Part shown: positions 34,765 to 45,331 of the stretch, piece after piece
Position numbering within the stretch: position 1 is the first letter of the stretch
How the letters are laid out: each line of letters begins with the position of its first letter
NCBI RefSeq assembly: GCF_048544455.1
Contig: NC_133529.1
Coordinates: 54,121,401 to 54,185,400 of the forward strand
Reading direction: 5' to 3'
Length of the DNA stretch: 64,000 bases
Source of the DNA: Silene latifolia
Taxonomy: Eukaryota > Streptophyta > Magnoliopsida > Caryophyllales > Caryophyllaceae
Notes under the pieces: generated by a model
Seen by the model: only the letters and a program-made list of their open reading frames with translations
Told to the model about the DNA's origin: nothing
The model's database searches: none
Made by a program: the position numbers and the translations under genes

Positions 34765-36903
34765 ATGGGAGCCAAAAAATGTCCTGCTTCTCAAAAGGCT
34801 ACAACCAATCCTGATCTGACAGAAGCCCATGAAAAGGAGGTAGTTGAAATTGATCCTCCTGCCCGTGTAATATATTTTAGGTACCAAGATTTTATTTTTA
34901 CTGCTCTTCGATCACTTGAGTCTTCTTTTTCTGAGGAGAACCTGCTGAAAACAAATTATGAAGGGATTTTAAGAGAGAAAAAATTGATCCCTGATTCAGC
35001 TGAAGTCTGGATCCCTAAGTCTTGTCCTGTCAGGGCCAACTGGACGTCACCAGGCTGGTTTTGTATCTATGAATGAGCCTTCAAGGCTGGTTGTAAGTTG
35101 CCCTTCACTCCTTTAATGATTGATACCATTCGGGCCATGAAAGTATCTCCTTTCCAGATTATGCCAATGGTTTGGAAACTGGTTTATTCTATTGAGAATT
35201 TATGTGCCAAGCATAATCTCATATACACTGTCAATGATATCAAGGCAGTGTATCATCTGAAAAATCATTCTACTGGTCGTTTTAATTTACTGATTAGGTC
35301 TAAGATGTCTCAGCTGATCACCAACCTAGATTCGGGTGATGATAAAGGCTGGGCGAAAACTTATCTGTTTGTCCAGACCGAGAGCCTGGGGTCTGGCCTG
35401 GACTATTTAAGATATCCTGCCTTGGAGAGTGGTAAGTTTCCTGTTTTTCTTGATTTATACATATTTTATTTTGCGTATATTTGAAGTATGTAAATTTTAC
35501 CTGAGTGTTTTGGGGATGTCTGCAGCTCCCGATTGGAATTTCGATCCTCTTGATGAGGAGTCTACTGCGAGGATAGAGGCTTTCCTGGTTCTTCTTGAGG
35601 AAGAGAGAACTTGGCCTGGCAGTTTGGGTAGGGATTTGCCGCCCCGGTACAAGAGGCCTAAGCTAAGTGTTATTAAGGCGCCTAAAGGCAAGCTTACCTC
35701 TTCTGCTCTTTCATGTAAGTCTTCTTTGTTCTCTTATCTTAATGATTTTCTTTCTCCTGTTCGTCTCCTGCAATTTATACGTGTTTCTTTTGTTTATTTA
35801 GTATATAGATCTTCTGCTAGGCTGGCTAGCTTTAGCGCTGCTGATTTGAAGGCTGGGGTTGCCAAAATTTCTGAGCAGTCTAGGAGTCAGGAGGTTACTG
35901 GTAGTGGGAGTGATAACACTCTCAATATTCTAGTCTCTGATGCTCAGGTTCAAAGAGAGCCACCTCAGCTTATGTCTCCTGAAGTCGTTCAGGCGGCCAA
36001 AAGGAGAAAAGAGGCTGTTGTTACTGAAGGGGCGGAGGAAGAGGGAGAGCCTATTCAGGCCCAGCCAATTAGGCGCATCAGGGGAGTGCCTGCCCATTTT
36101 GGCGATATGGAAGCTGCTCGGGCACAGATAAATGATTTTTCTGCCAATATTGGTAGCCAGCTGTTATTTGGTGATGTTGTTGAGTCTTCTACCAAGGTTG
36201 TGGCTCTCCTGTCCTCTCTTATAGCGAATGCTGCTGCCGTTGCCTCCCAAGCCAAAGAGGTTGGTTATAATTGTGTTTTCCTTGTATTGATTTTTGTTTT
36301 GGAATTGGTTAATAAGTTTTCCTTTCTTCTTTTCAGGGCTTAGATGTTGGTTTGATCAGTGCTTGCCAGCTGAGGGATGCCCGGGCCAAGATTAACAGCT
36401 TGGAGGAGAGGTTGGATAGGGTTAACCATGAGTTGCATTTGTCTAGGGGTAACGAATCAGTACTTTAATCCCAGCTTGAGTCAGCTAGGGAAGCGTCTAG
36501 GGCTGCTCAGGCTTGTGAGGTGACAGCCAAAAATGCCGATAAGGTGGTCAAGAAAGAGCTTGAAGCTGTGAGACGGGAACTGGTTGCTGAAAAACAGGCT
36601 ATGCAGGATGAGTTGATGAAAAATGAAGAGCTTGGTGTTGAAAAGGAGCTGATTGAGGCCCGGCTTGCTGATGCTGCCCAATATTTTTTTGGCAAAGGTC
36701 GGGTTGATGCCATGAGGGATCCTGAGTTTGACAGGGCTAGGTGGGATCCGGATCGGGACGAGACAGCTCTAGATGCCAAATATCCTGACTTGGCCAATTT
36801 CGGGCAGGAGGAAGAAGTGGATTCGCCTCCTTCCAAGGAGAAGTCTGCTGATCAGGAAATGGTGGAGGGATGTGGGTCAGTTTCTGACTCGAAACCGGTA
36901 TAG
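34765..36903 (+). pseudogene. Antisense spliced ORF of Tat-C (gypsy-type transposon domain, coiled coil)
   Basis: Starts MGAKKCPAS. Four exons can be read: 34765-35431, 35526-35714, 35802-36259 and 36337-36903. Introns of 94, 87 and 77 bp have GT...AG ends and keep the frame. The second intron is a multiple of three and has no stop, so it could also be retained. Exon 1 has the pattern of the plant 'putative gypsy type transposon' domain (WFCIYE, then FKAGCKLPFTPLMID, then PFQIMPMVWK). Exon 4 is a long Glu/Lys/Ala-rich coiled coil. Stops at 35074-35076 (TGA) and 36466-36468 (TAA) break this copy. Antisense ORFs near the 3' LTR are known in Tat elements such as Grande; their function is unknown. 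It converges on pol, with 815 bp between the two ends. Confidence 0.75.
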
Positions 36904-37717
36904 ATCTTTTGTTTTTGATTTGGCCCATCCAGGGGGGATGTCCCTGGACTGAATGTTTATTATTTTTAATGTAGGTTGGTAAGTAGATCCCATCCAGGGG
37001 GGAAGTCCCTGGGTTGAATATTTTGGTGGTTGGTTTTGAATAATATTTTGGTGGTTGGTTTTGAATAATTAATGTTTTTGCTTTTTGTTGTTTGTGTTTT
37101 TTGAGATGTGTTTGGGTGAGGTCATAATTTTTGTAGTGTTTGTATTTATACTGGATCAGGTCGGGTTCTTTGCGCTGGATCTGGGCATGCTTTTGTGTTG
37201 GATCTGGCCAGGCTTTTGTGCTGGATATGGCCAGGCTTATATGTTATGGGTCGGATATTTGCCTGTCTGGAGGGCTTACAACCCATGCATGTCTGGAGGG
37301 CTTATTACCCATTTATGACAAGTGAATAAGGGAGAGTATCCCCTAGCCTGTTTATTCGGACTGAGCTCAGTATTTTTAAAGCCTGTTTTGAGAATTTCGC
37401 AACTGAAAGTTGGATAATTTTTACATATATGTAGTGTGTATGTTAGTGGAGTGGCCCTTAATCTTGAAAATTTGTTTAAGTAGAGTGTGAACTAAATGAA
37501 TGCACTGTGTAAGTAAACAAGTATTCAAGATTCAGTTTGATAAAAGCTAAAGAATAAAAGAAGAGAATTTCATATTAACAAATAATCAGGCGTATAGCAA
37601 GAAGAAACATGTAGGATATATTTATTCATGTAACAGCAAGTATCATACACGTAGTTGCATATCAGGCCAGACAAAAAAGGTAAAGTAAAGATTTTTACCT
37701 GGGCTTAAGAGTGCATT
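36904..37717. other. Convergent intergenic region in Tat-C
   Basis: Between the end of the antisense gene and the end of pol. No ORF is supported. It has several short direct duplications: two 33-bp CCATCCAGGGGGG units (about 36925-37015), a 25-bp TTTTGGTGGTTGGTTTTGAAT pair (37020-37070), and repeated TGGATCTGG/CCAGGC and TCTGGAGGGCTTA units (37170-37310). It may serve as the shared 3' end of both transcripts. Confidence 0.5.
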
Positions 37718-40700
37718 CTATATGTGAAATAGTTTTAAGTGTGCAACATTCCAGGCTCTGGGAATCATCTCGCCATCCAGGGTCTGTAGCCTGTAGGCGC
37801 CCTGACCGACGATTGAGTCGATCAGTTAGGGACCTTCCCAGGTTGGAGCCAGTTTGCCTGCACTTTTCTCTTTAGTATTAGGGAAAAATCTTCTGAGAAC
37901 AAAGTCTCCTATTCCGAATACTCTGGCCTTAACACTCTTATTGTAACTTTTGGCCACTATTTGCTGGTAGGCTGCCAATCTGATATTGGCTGCATCTCTT
38001 AACTCTTCTGTTAAGTCCAGACTGTCCTCCATCAGGGGAGCGTTGTCTGCTACTGTGTTTAGGCTACATATGGCTGATGGAATATCAATTTCTGCTGGGA
38101 TCTCTGCTTCACACCCATAGACCAGGGAGTACGGGGTTTGGCCTGTGGCTGTTTTAGGCATAGTTCGGTTAGCCCAGAGGACCAAGGGGAGTTCTTCAGC
38201 CCATCTGCCTTTTCTTTTTTTAGCTTTTTCTTCAGGCAACTAATCATTACTTTGTTACTTGATTCCGCCTGACCGTTGGCTTTTGGGTAGCCTGGTGTGG
38301 ATGTTATCAGGTTGATATTCCATTGTGCGCAGAAAGCTGCTGTTCTTTTTCCCACGAATTGCGTGCCATTGTCACAAACTATTTCTGAAGGTATCCCATA
38401 TCTACATATGATGTTGCGTTTGATGAATGATATGGCATCCTTTTCTTTGACTTGCCTATATGATTCCGCTTCTATCCATTTGGAAAAGTAGTCAGTCATT
38501 GCTAACATGAAGACTTTCTGTCCAGGTGCTTGAGGTAATTTGCCTACTATGTCCATACCCCATTTCATGAACGGCCAGGGGGCAGAGATTGAATGTAGTT
38601 CTTCGGATGGCTGATGGATGTATGGTCCATGAATTTGACAGCCTTTGCAATTCCAGGCAGTCGACCCTCAGTGTAGGCCAAAAGTAGCCTGTCCTGAGTA
38701 CCTTGCTTGCTAGACTTCTGCCACCTTTATGATTGCCATAGTGTCCTTCATGGATTTCTGATAGTATCTGTTCAGCTTCTTGTGGTTCCAGGCATCTGAG
38801 GTACGGTTCAGCCTGTGATCTCTTGAAAAGCACATTATTAATAATGGTGAATGAAGCAGCTTTGATTTTAAGGGCTTTAGCATCCTGTTTGTTTAGGGGT
38901 AAACTTCCCTGCTGGAGCCAATCGTAATAAGGTTTTGTCCATGAATTAGCAACATATATTGGAAAGGTTTCATCTTGTTTATTTATTGCAGGTTCCAATA
39001 AATGTATAATGGGGATCTTATCAAAATCAGGGGGACTGAAATTAGATCCTAAGCCGGCTAGGGCGTCGGCCTGGGTATTCAAGTCCCTGGGTATTTGATC
39101 AATATTAAAATTGCGAAATTTACATTTTAAATTTTGCACAACTTCTAGGTAGAGCATCATTTTTGAGTCTTTTGCAGTATAAACTCCATTTACTTGATTT
39201 GAAATGAGGAGGGAATTAGTACGTACCTTTAGATTTTGTACACCAAGGTCAATACATACCTTTAACCAAGCTATTAGGGCGTCATATTCAGCTTCATTAT
39301 TGGCTGCTTCAAATGCACAACTTATAGCCTGTACTATCTTATCCCCCTGTGGCGATTTTAGTACTACACCCAGGCCAGTGCCCCTTATATTAGCTGCACC
39401 ATCGACAAACAAGGTCCATTCTAGGTTTGTCTGGTCGTTGGTCAGTCTATTTACTTCTTTAATTAGGTCAGGCTCAAGGGTAGGACTAAAATCAGTCACA
39501 AAATCTGCTAATGCGTGTGACTTAATTGCTATCCTGGGTTCAAAGGTTATGTTATAGGTGCTAAGCTGGACTGACCATTTGCACATTCGCCCGGACAGTT
39601 CAAGTTTTCTAAGGACAGACTTGATAGGTAGGTTGGTCCTAACTATTATAGGGTGGCTTTCAAAATAAGGTCTTAATTTAGTGCAACTCATAATTAAAGC
39701 CAAAACATACTTTTTTAGTAAACCATACCTCATTTCTGCATCTAATAGACTTTTACTCACGTAGTAAACAGGGTGTTGTTGTTCGTCCATTTCTTTGACC
39801 AGGACTGCATTGACCGCAGTCTCTGTGACTGATGGATATACCGTCAGGGGTTCATTCTTGACTGGCTTGGCCAGCAAAGGAGGTGAGGATAGTTATGATT
39901 TCAGGTCTTCAAAGGCTGACTGGTGGTCAGGAGTCCACTGGAAGTCTTTATTTTTCCTGAGCAGATTATAAAATGACTTGCACCTCTCCGATGACCTGGA
40001 AATGAATCTATTCAGGGCGGCTACTCTTCCTGTCAATTTTTGTATATCCTTGACACTTTTTGGTGGTTCCAGCTCCAGGATAGCTTTGATCTGTTCAGGA
40101 CTGGCTTCGATCCCTCTTTTTGTCACCATATAGCCCAAGAACTTGCCTGCTGAGACTCCGAAGTGGCACTTGGACAGATTTAACTTCATGTTGAATTTTT
40201 CCAGTATTTGGAATGCCACTTCCAGGTCTTTGACATGTTCCTCTGCTTTCTTTGATTTAACCTCCATATCATCAATGTAGACTTCCATGGTGTCTCCAAT
40301 TTGATCTTTAAACATCATGTTGACTAGCCTTTGGTAGGTTGCCCCTGCATTTTTCAATCCAAAAGGCATGGCAGTATAGCAATACACTCCTCTTTCGGTA
40401 ATGAAGGCTGTACTCTCCTGGTCCGGAGGGTGCCTTTTATTTGATTGAATCCACTTGAGGCATCCATGAATGTTAGCATCTCGTGGCATGCGGTGGCATC
40501 TACCATTGCATCAATATGTGGCAGGGGGAATGGATCCTTTGGACATGCTTTGTTCAGGTCGGTGTAGTCTATGCAGACTCTCCACTTGCCATTCTTCTTT
40601 TGGACAACTACCACATTTGCTAGCTAGTCAGGGTATATTACTTCCCTGATCATTCCCATGTCTAGTAGCTTGTCAACTTCTTGGTTAATGATTTCATTTC

Positions 40701-41824
40701 TTTCTGCAGCAAATTTTCGTCTTTTTTGCTGCACAGGCTTAAATGATTTGTCAATATTTAACTTATGAGTTATAATATCAGCATCTATACCAGTCATGTC
40801 AAAATGTGACCAAGCAAAACAAGACACCTTAGTTTTAAGAAAGCTGACCAAATTGGGCCTGACTGAGTCAGGTGCATCGGATCCCACGAGTACCTTCCTG
40901 TCAGGATATTCTTGGTCTAGGATGACCTCTCCTGTCTCCATCTGTGATTGAGCTATATATTCACTCCTGACAGGGGACTTTAATTGATATGCAAGGGACT
41001 TACCTAACTTTGAAGGTTTCAAAGCCAGAGTATAACATTCCTGAGCTGCTTTCTGTTCTCCTCTGATGGTGGTTATCCCCCATTCAAATGGGTATCTTTA
41101 CACACTGGTGATATGTTGAAGGGATGGCTTTGACATTGTGGATCCAAGGTCTGCCCAGGATTACGTTGTATGAGGACAAGCAATCCAAGACTCCGAATCT
41201 TTCATAGGAGGCTATCCCTTCTGCATAAGTTGGCAAGTTGATTTCTCCCAGGGTATTCTTTGTTTCTCTGCTGAATCCAACAAGGACACTCGACCTTTTG
41301 GTGATTTTTTCTTCGTCTATTTTCATAGCTTTAAGGACGTCTAACATTACTAAATTAATTGAGCTACCTCCATCTATTAAGATCCTTGACGCCTTAGCTG
41401 TACCAATTTGCATGGTAATCACCAGGCTATCATGGTGTAGATCTGGTACTCCCTGTAAGTCAGAGTCATCAAAAGTAACAGCGGGTAATAATTTAGATCT
41501 AAAAGGAGATTGAAGTTTTGACTCCATGGCAACTTTTTTGGCGGTTTAATTGGTTAGGCCACAGATTTCTGAGCCTCCGTTTATGAATTTCACTTCATAA
41601 ATGGGGGGTGGAGGAGGAGGATCTCTGCTGTTCCCTGGATCTCTTTTGCCCGATCCTTCCTCTTTGCCTCTGGGTTGTTGGATCAGATCTTTCAGGTAAC
41701 CTTTCTTTAGGAGGAACGCCACTTGTTTCATGAGCTGAATGCATTCTTCTGTGGTGTGTCCAATGTCCTGGTGGAAGTCGCACCACCTTGAAGGATCTTT
41801 CCTGGGGTTGTCTGATTTCTTGGG
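37718..41824 (-). pseudogene. pol: Tat-C protease, RT, RNase H, archaeal-type RNase H and integrase
   Basis: The order is complete. A second zinc-binding motif, WCDFHQDIGHTTEEC, is near 41785. Protease has ILIDGGSSINL near 41370 and ILGRPWIHN near 41165. RT has CIDYTDLNKACP, MPFGLKNAG and VYIDDM (near 40280). RNase H follows (LLDAEMRYGLLKKYVLAL). A second, archaeal-type RNase H has FVDGAANIRGTG and NNEAEYDALI. Integrase has a zinc finger, TDYFSKW, CDNGTQFVG and QAESSNK (the D, D, E residues), and ends at 37718. Breaks: a stop near 41546, frameshifts near 41085, 40440, 38640 and 38220, and stops at 40624, 39893 and 37826. The dual RNase H is the hallmark of the Tat lineage. Confidence 0.9.
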
Positions 41825-43030
41825 CTATCTGACTGTATCTCCCAAGTTCTCCAGGCGTTTGATTAACCCTGCAGTATTTATAGAGATGTTATATTTAGGA
41901 ATAGTTGGTAGGCTAGAAAGGTTACCTTTGCATTCCTGTGCCGTATTGACTTCAGATCGGTCAGGCCTAGAATAAGGTGCTGATCTAGAGTTGCTTCCTT
42001 TTTGGTAGGAACTTTTTCTGTTGGTGTGGCCATAGTTTTGCTTTCCTCCGGATGAGTTTGTCCCGAAGTTAAGATCTTCTTCTAGTCTGACATGTTCTAA
42101 GACAATAGACTGAACGGTAGCAAAGGTCGGGCAGGCCTTCTTGGCGAGATCTGCATAGATGTCACTATCAAGCAAGACTCCCTGCCTGAATGCTTCCACT
42201 GCTGCCTCCTCGTCATATTTGGGAATGGCCACCTTCTCTTTGACAAATCTGGCCAGGAATTCTTTGAGGGGCTCGTCTGGGAGTTGTTTTACTCTAAACA
42301 GGTTGCTAGGTCTTTTTGCCATGTCCCTGCTGCTTGCAAACTGTTGGTTGAAGGCATTGACCAGATCCGCAAAGTTCTTGATACTTCCATTTGGGAGGTT
42401 GATGAACCATTGCAATGCTGCTCCGGTCAAGGTAGTGCCAAAGCCTTTACACATGCAAACCTGCCTGAGTTCACTTGGTATTGAAGCTGCTAACATCTTT
42501 TGCTTGAATATGTCAACATGGTTTTGTGGATCAGAGGTCCCATCATAAGTTTTCATAGATGGAACGATGAATTTTTTGCGGAGATCAATCTTTGCAATTT
42601 CATCCGCAAAGGGTGAATCAGCAAAGCTATCAACTTCCACTTCAGCTACAGGATCTGGCACTCCGGGAATATTCTCTATCTTGCTGTGGAGTTTCTGGAT
42701 TTCCTGAAGCATGGCCATCATTATTGCTGCCTCAGTTTTATCCAATCCACTATCAGGGGTGGTGTGTGGATCAGATGAGGCATATTTCTCCGGGGTCCCA
42801 AAACTGGAGAAGTCTTTCTGCTTGATGATGGATGAAAATGGAGTTCCTGGCTCAAATCTGGTTTTAGAGCCTGAAGCCTGATTCTCCAATTTCTTCTTCA
42901 GGCTTGATTCTGATTCTTTGAGCCTAGTGATCTCGGCCTCTGCCTGGGCTGCTTTTTCTTGTATTGTTTCCAGTTCCTTGATTTTAGCCAAGGCAGCGGC
43001 TAGTTGTTGTTCTAGGGTGAGTGCAACCAT
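41825..43030 (-). pseudogene. gag: Tat-C gag
   Basis: ATG at 43030 (MVALTLEQQL) starts a 401-codon frame. A coiled coil fills residues 5-50. The capsid includes GTPFSSIIKQKDFSSF, DPQNHVDIFKQKM, MCKGFGTTLTGAALQWFINL and FNQQFASSRD. It ends at TAG (41825-41827), where Tat-D has Trp at the matching place (VRW), so the stop is a G-to-A change and the frame simply continues into protease. Tat-D gag (53026) is clearly related along its whole length, so C and D are sister families. Confidence 0.9.
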
Positions 43031-43091
43031 TTTTTTGTGAGAATATTGAATAAAAGATGATGAAATTTTTTGATGACTAATGAACTAGATG

Positions 43092-43108
43092 CCCCACGGT
43101 GGGCGCCA
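43092..43108 (-). promoter_or_regulatory. Tat-C primer-binding site, tRNA-Lys type
   Basis: The plus strand CCCCACGGTGGGCGCCA fits the 3' end of plant tRNA-Lys with CCA, as far as I can recall it. The PBS lies two bases inside the 5' LTR at 43111. Tat-D has the identical 17-mer at 52951-52967. Confidence 0.82.
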
Positions 43109-43110
43109 AT

Positions 43111-45326
43111 TGTTTTAGCAGGATTTTCTCTGAAAGGATCCGGCTTATTTATTAAGTGATCAGGGTATCTAGTTCTGTGAACTAGAAGTAACAATATAAA
43201 TGGATAATAGAAGAGAATGTAATATAGATTGTGTTATTATGTTTCTAATATAAGCTAAATACAAACAATGCGTATAAACTCAAATACTAGAGAGAAGACA
43301 GAGAGTAATTTGCCAAATATATTGATTAATTCGTAAAAATTAGATCCCCTTTACAATTGTTTTCTAATGCTATTTATATTCTTCAAATCATAACGTTGGA
43401 TGCTGCCCAACGTCTTTTTTGGCCGTTGGCAGGTACTTGCTGAAAAATAGCGCACACTTCCTATTAATCCGCTTGACTTAGTCTTCCTCAACAAACATTG
43501 GCTTGTTCCCTTTTACACGATCTGATATGTGGGAATAAGATGCTTTTGGAGTTGGACTTGGTCTTCCATGAAAGTAGGACATGAGCATTTCTCTCTATGT
43601 AACTGTTACGTCTGACAATTCATCTTTCGCCTAAGAGTTACGCCAGTCGTGTTCTATGCTTTCCTTTCTTGCCAGCAGGTCTTTCTACCAAGGTTTAATA
43701 GATTACTTGCCCTGGAATATGCTTCACCTGTCAAACAGTAGTTAGATTCATCCGGACCTTGGTTGCCCCACTCAGCCTAATTATGCCAGGCTAGACTAAG
43801 GTCGGTTGATGCGTGTCTTTTATATGATGTTTTACACCTCATTTTACACGCATTTCAGAGCTCATTTATGTAGTTTAAGGCTACTATTTGCCCCATTTCG
43901 TCTACTTTCGTATTTTTATGTAATATTGCAGATTTATGCGGAAATGGGTAGAAATCAAGCTAAATCCGTCCCCGAGTATCTTTCACTGCATTTGACATGA
44001 AGTATTTACTTAAGGAACGAGCTCGGTGCGCATTTCGAGGCCCGAAAGACAAATCCACGAGAAGTTAGAAGTCAAGTACCAGCTAAAGCAGTCGATCGAC
44101 TGGCCCCCTTAGTCGATCGACCAATGCACGACTTACGAAGCTATCAGACATCAGAGCGCGATCGATCGACCGGTCACAGTGGTCGATCAACCACACCGCT
44201 AATTCATACGTGAATTAAAAGATCGAGGAACTCAAAGCCCATTGTATTTTAGGTTTTAGAAGTAAGTGTTACGTATACTTCTATATAACGTAACTGACAT
44301 TAAGCATTAATCATCAAGTCTTTTGTCAGAAATTTTAGGGAAATAATTAGGGTTCTAAGTTTATTCGGTATTTTATACAATTTATCTTCGTTCGGTTTTT
44401 TGATCCTTCCTCTGCGATTTCTTTCACACGGTATTCTACTGTTCTTATTTCAGTTTCGTTGTTTATTTGTTTCGTAGTATAGGATTTGTTAGATTAGTTT
44501 CCCAAAGCCAATTTATCGCCTTATGTTCATTGTTTATTTCGTCGCTTCAATCATGAATTCCTCTGTTTTATTAGCAAATTTTATTGTTGTTATTCCTAGC
44601 ATGAGTAGCTAAATTAATTGTGCTAGGATGTAGGGGAATTATAGTGTAGGCGGCATTAGAATTAGAGAACCCTGAATCGCGTGTTGGTCGATCGACCGTC
44701 CTACCTGGTCGATCGACTGACCCCGTGAGTTTTATTACGTTTTAATTGCTTTAATTGTTATATTTGACGAATCGAATGCATGCGACTAGTTTAATGCTTA
44801 GTATATGACTGACCCATTAGATCGAAAGATAAGGAAAGTTGTTAGACTACCAATTAAAATGACTAAACTATGCTAAGATCGAAAGATAGGTAAAGTTTAG
44901 ACCTTTTAGTCACTTTTCAGGACGAAAGTTAGTATTAGTGATATTAGGGACCTGTAGCGAGATCGAAAGATGCTACCTGTGAGAGTGGACCGAGAGGACC
45001 TCTTATTTTCCCGTCTCACGTGTTTGATTTAGACCTATCTAGTATCTTTCACGAAACTATAGTGAACCGACCTAGTACCCTTCTTTATATTTGATTTAAT
45101 ACAATTCTTTAGTTTAATTTATATTTCTTTGCCTTTAGCTATAGACCAAATCAATTCAAACCCCCACATCATTGTTACCTTAGACCAGATTTGGACAACT
45201 AGAAATTACATCTGCCTCTCCGTGGTTCGACCCGACTCCGCTAGCTATAGTTGTAGTTGGAATTATAAATTTATTTTTGACACCTCACGACGGGTATCAT
45301 CGGTCCAGGCTAATTTGGGCTCAACA
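43111..45326 (-). repeat. Tat-C 5' LTR, interrupted by S3
   Basis: Parts 43111-43806 and 45305-45326 match the 3' LTR along its length. A minus-strand TATAAATA lies at 43371-43378. The break at AAGGTCGGT, with TCGGT repeated on the other side, marks the S3 insertion. Confidence 0.92.
43807..45299 (+). mobile_element. Solo LTR S3 (1493 bp) in Tat-C 5' LTR
   Basis: It starts TGATGCGTGTC and ends GACGGGTATCA, with the 5-bp duplication TCGGT at 43802-43806 and 45300-45304. The end segment CTCTCCGTGGTTCGACCC is like that of Athila LTRs, so plus orientation is likely. It holds several TCGATCGA palindromes (44088-44200 and 44690-44725) in the form GGTCGATCGACC. No coding sequence is seen in it. Confidence 0.9.
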
Positions 45327-45331
45327 CAAAC

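Larger units (their letters stand above)
33654..45326 (-). mobile_element. Tat-C, complete Tat-type Ty3/gypsy element in Tat-B gag
   Basis: Both LTRs (33654-34376 and 43111-45326) start TGTTTTAGCAGG and end GGGCTCAACA in plus orientation, with CAAAC duplications outside. The minus strand carries PBS, gag, protease, RT, RNase H, archaeal-type RNase H and integrase (43030-37718). A spliced gene runs on the opposite strand (34765-36903). By eye the two LTRs differ at roughly 4-5% of sites, so Tat-C is older than Athila-A. The 5' LTR contains solo LTR S3. Confidence 0.93.
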
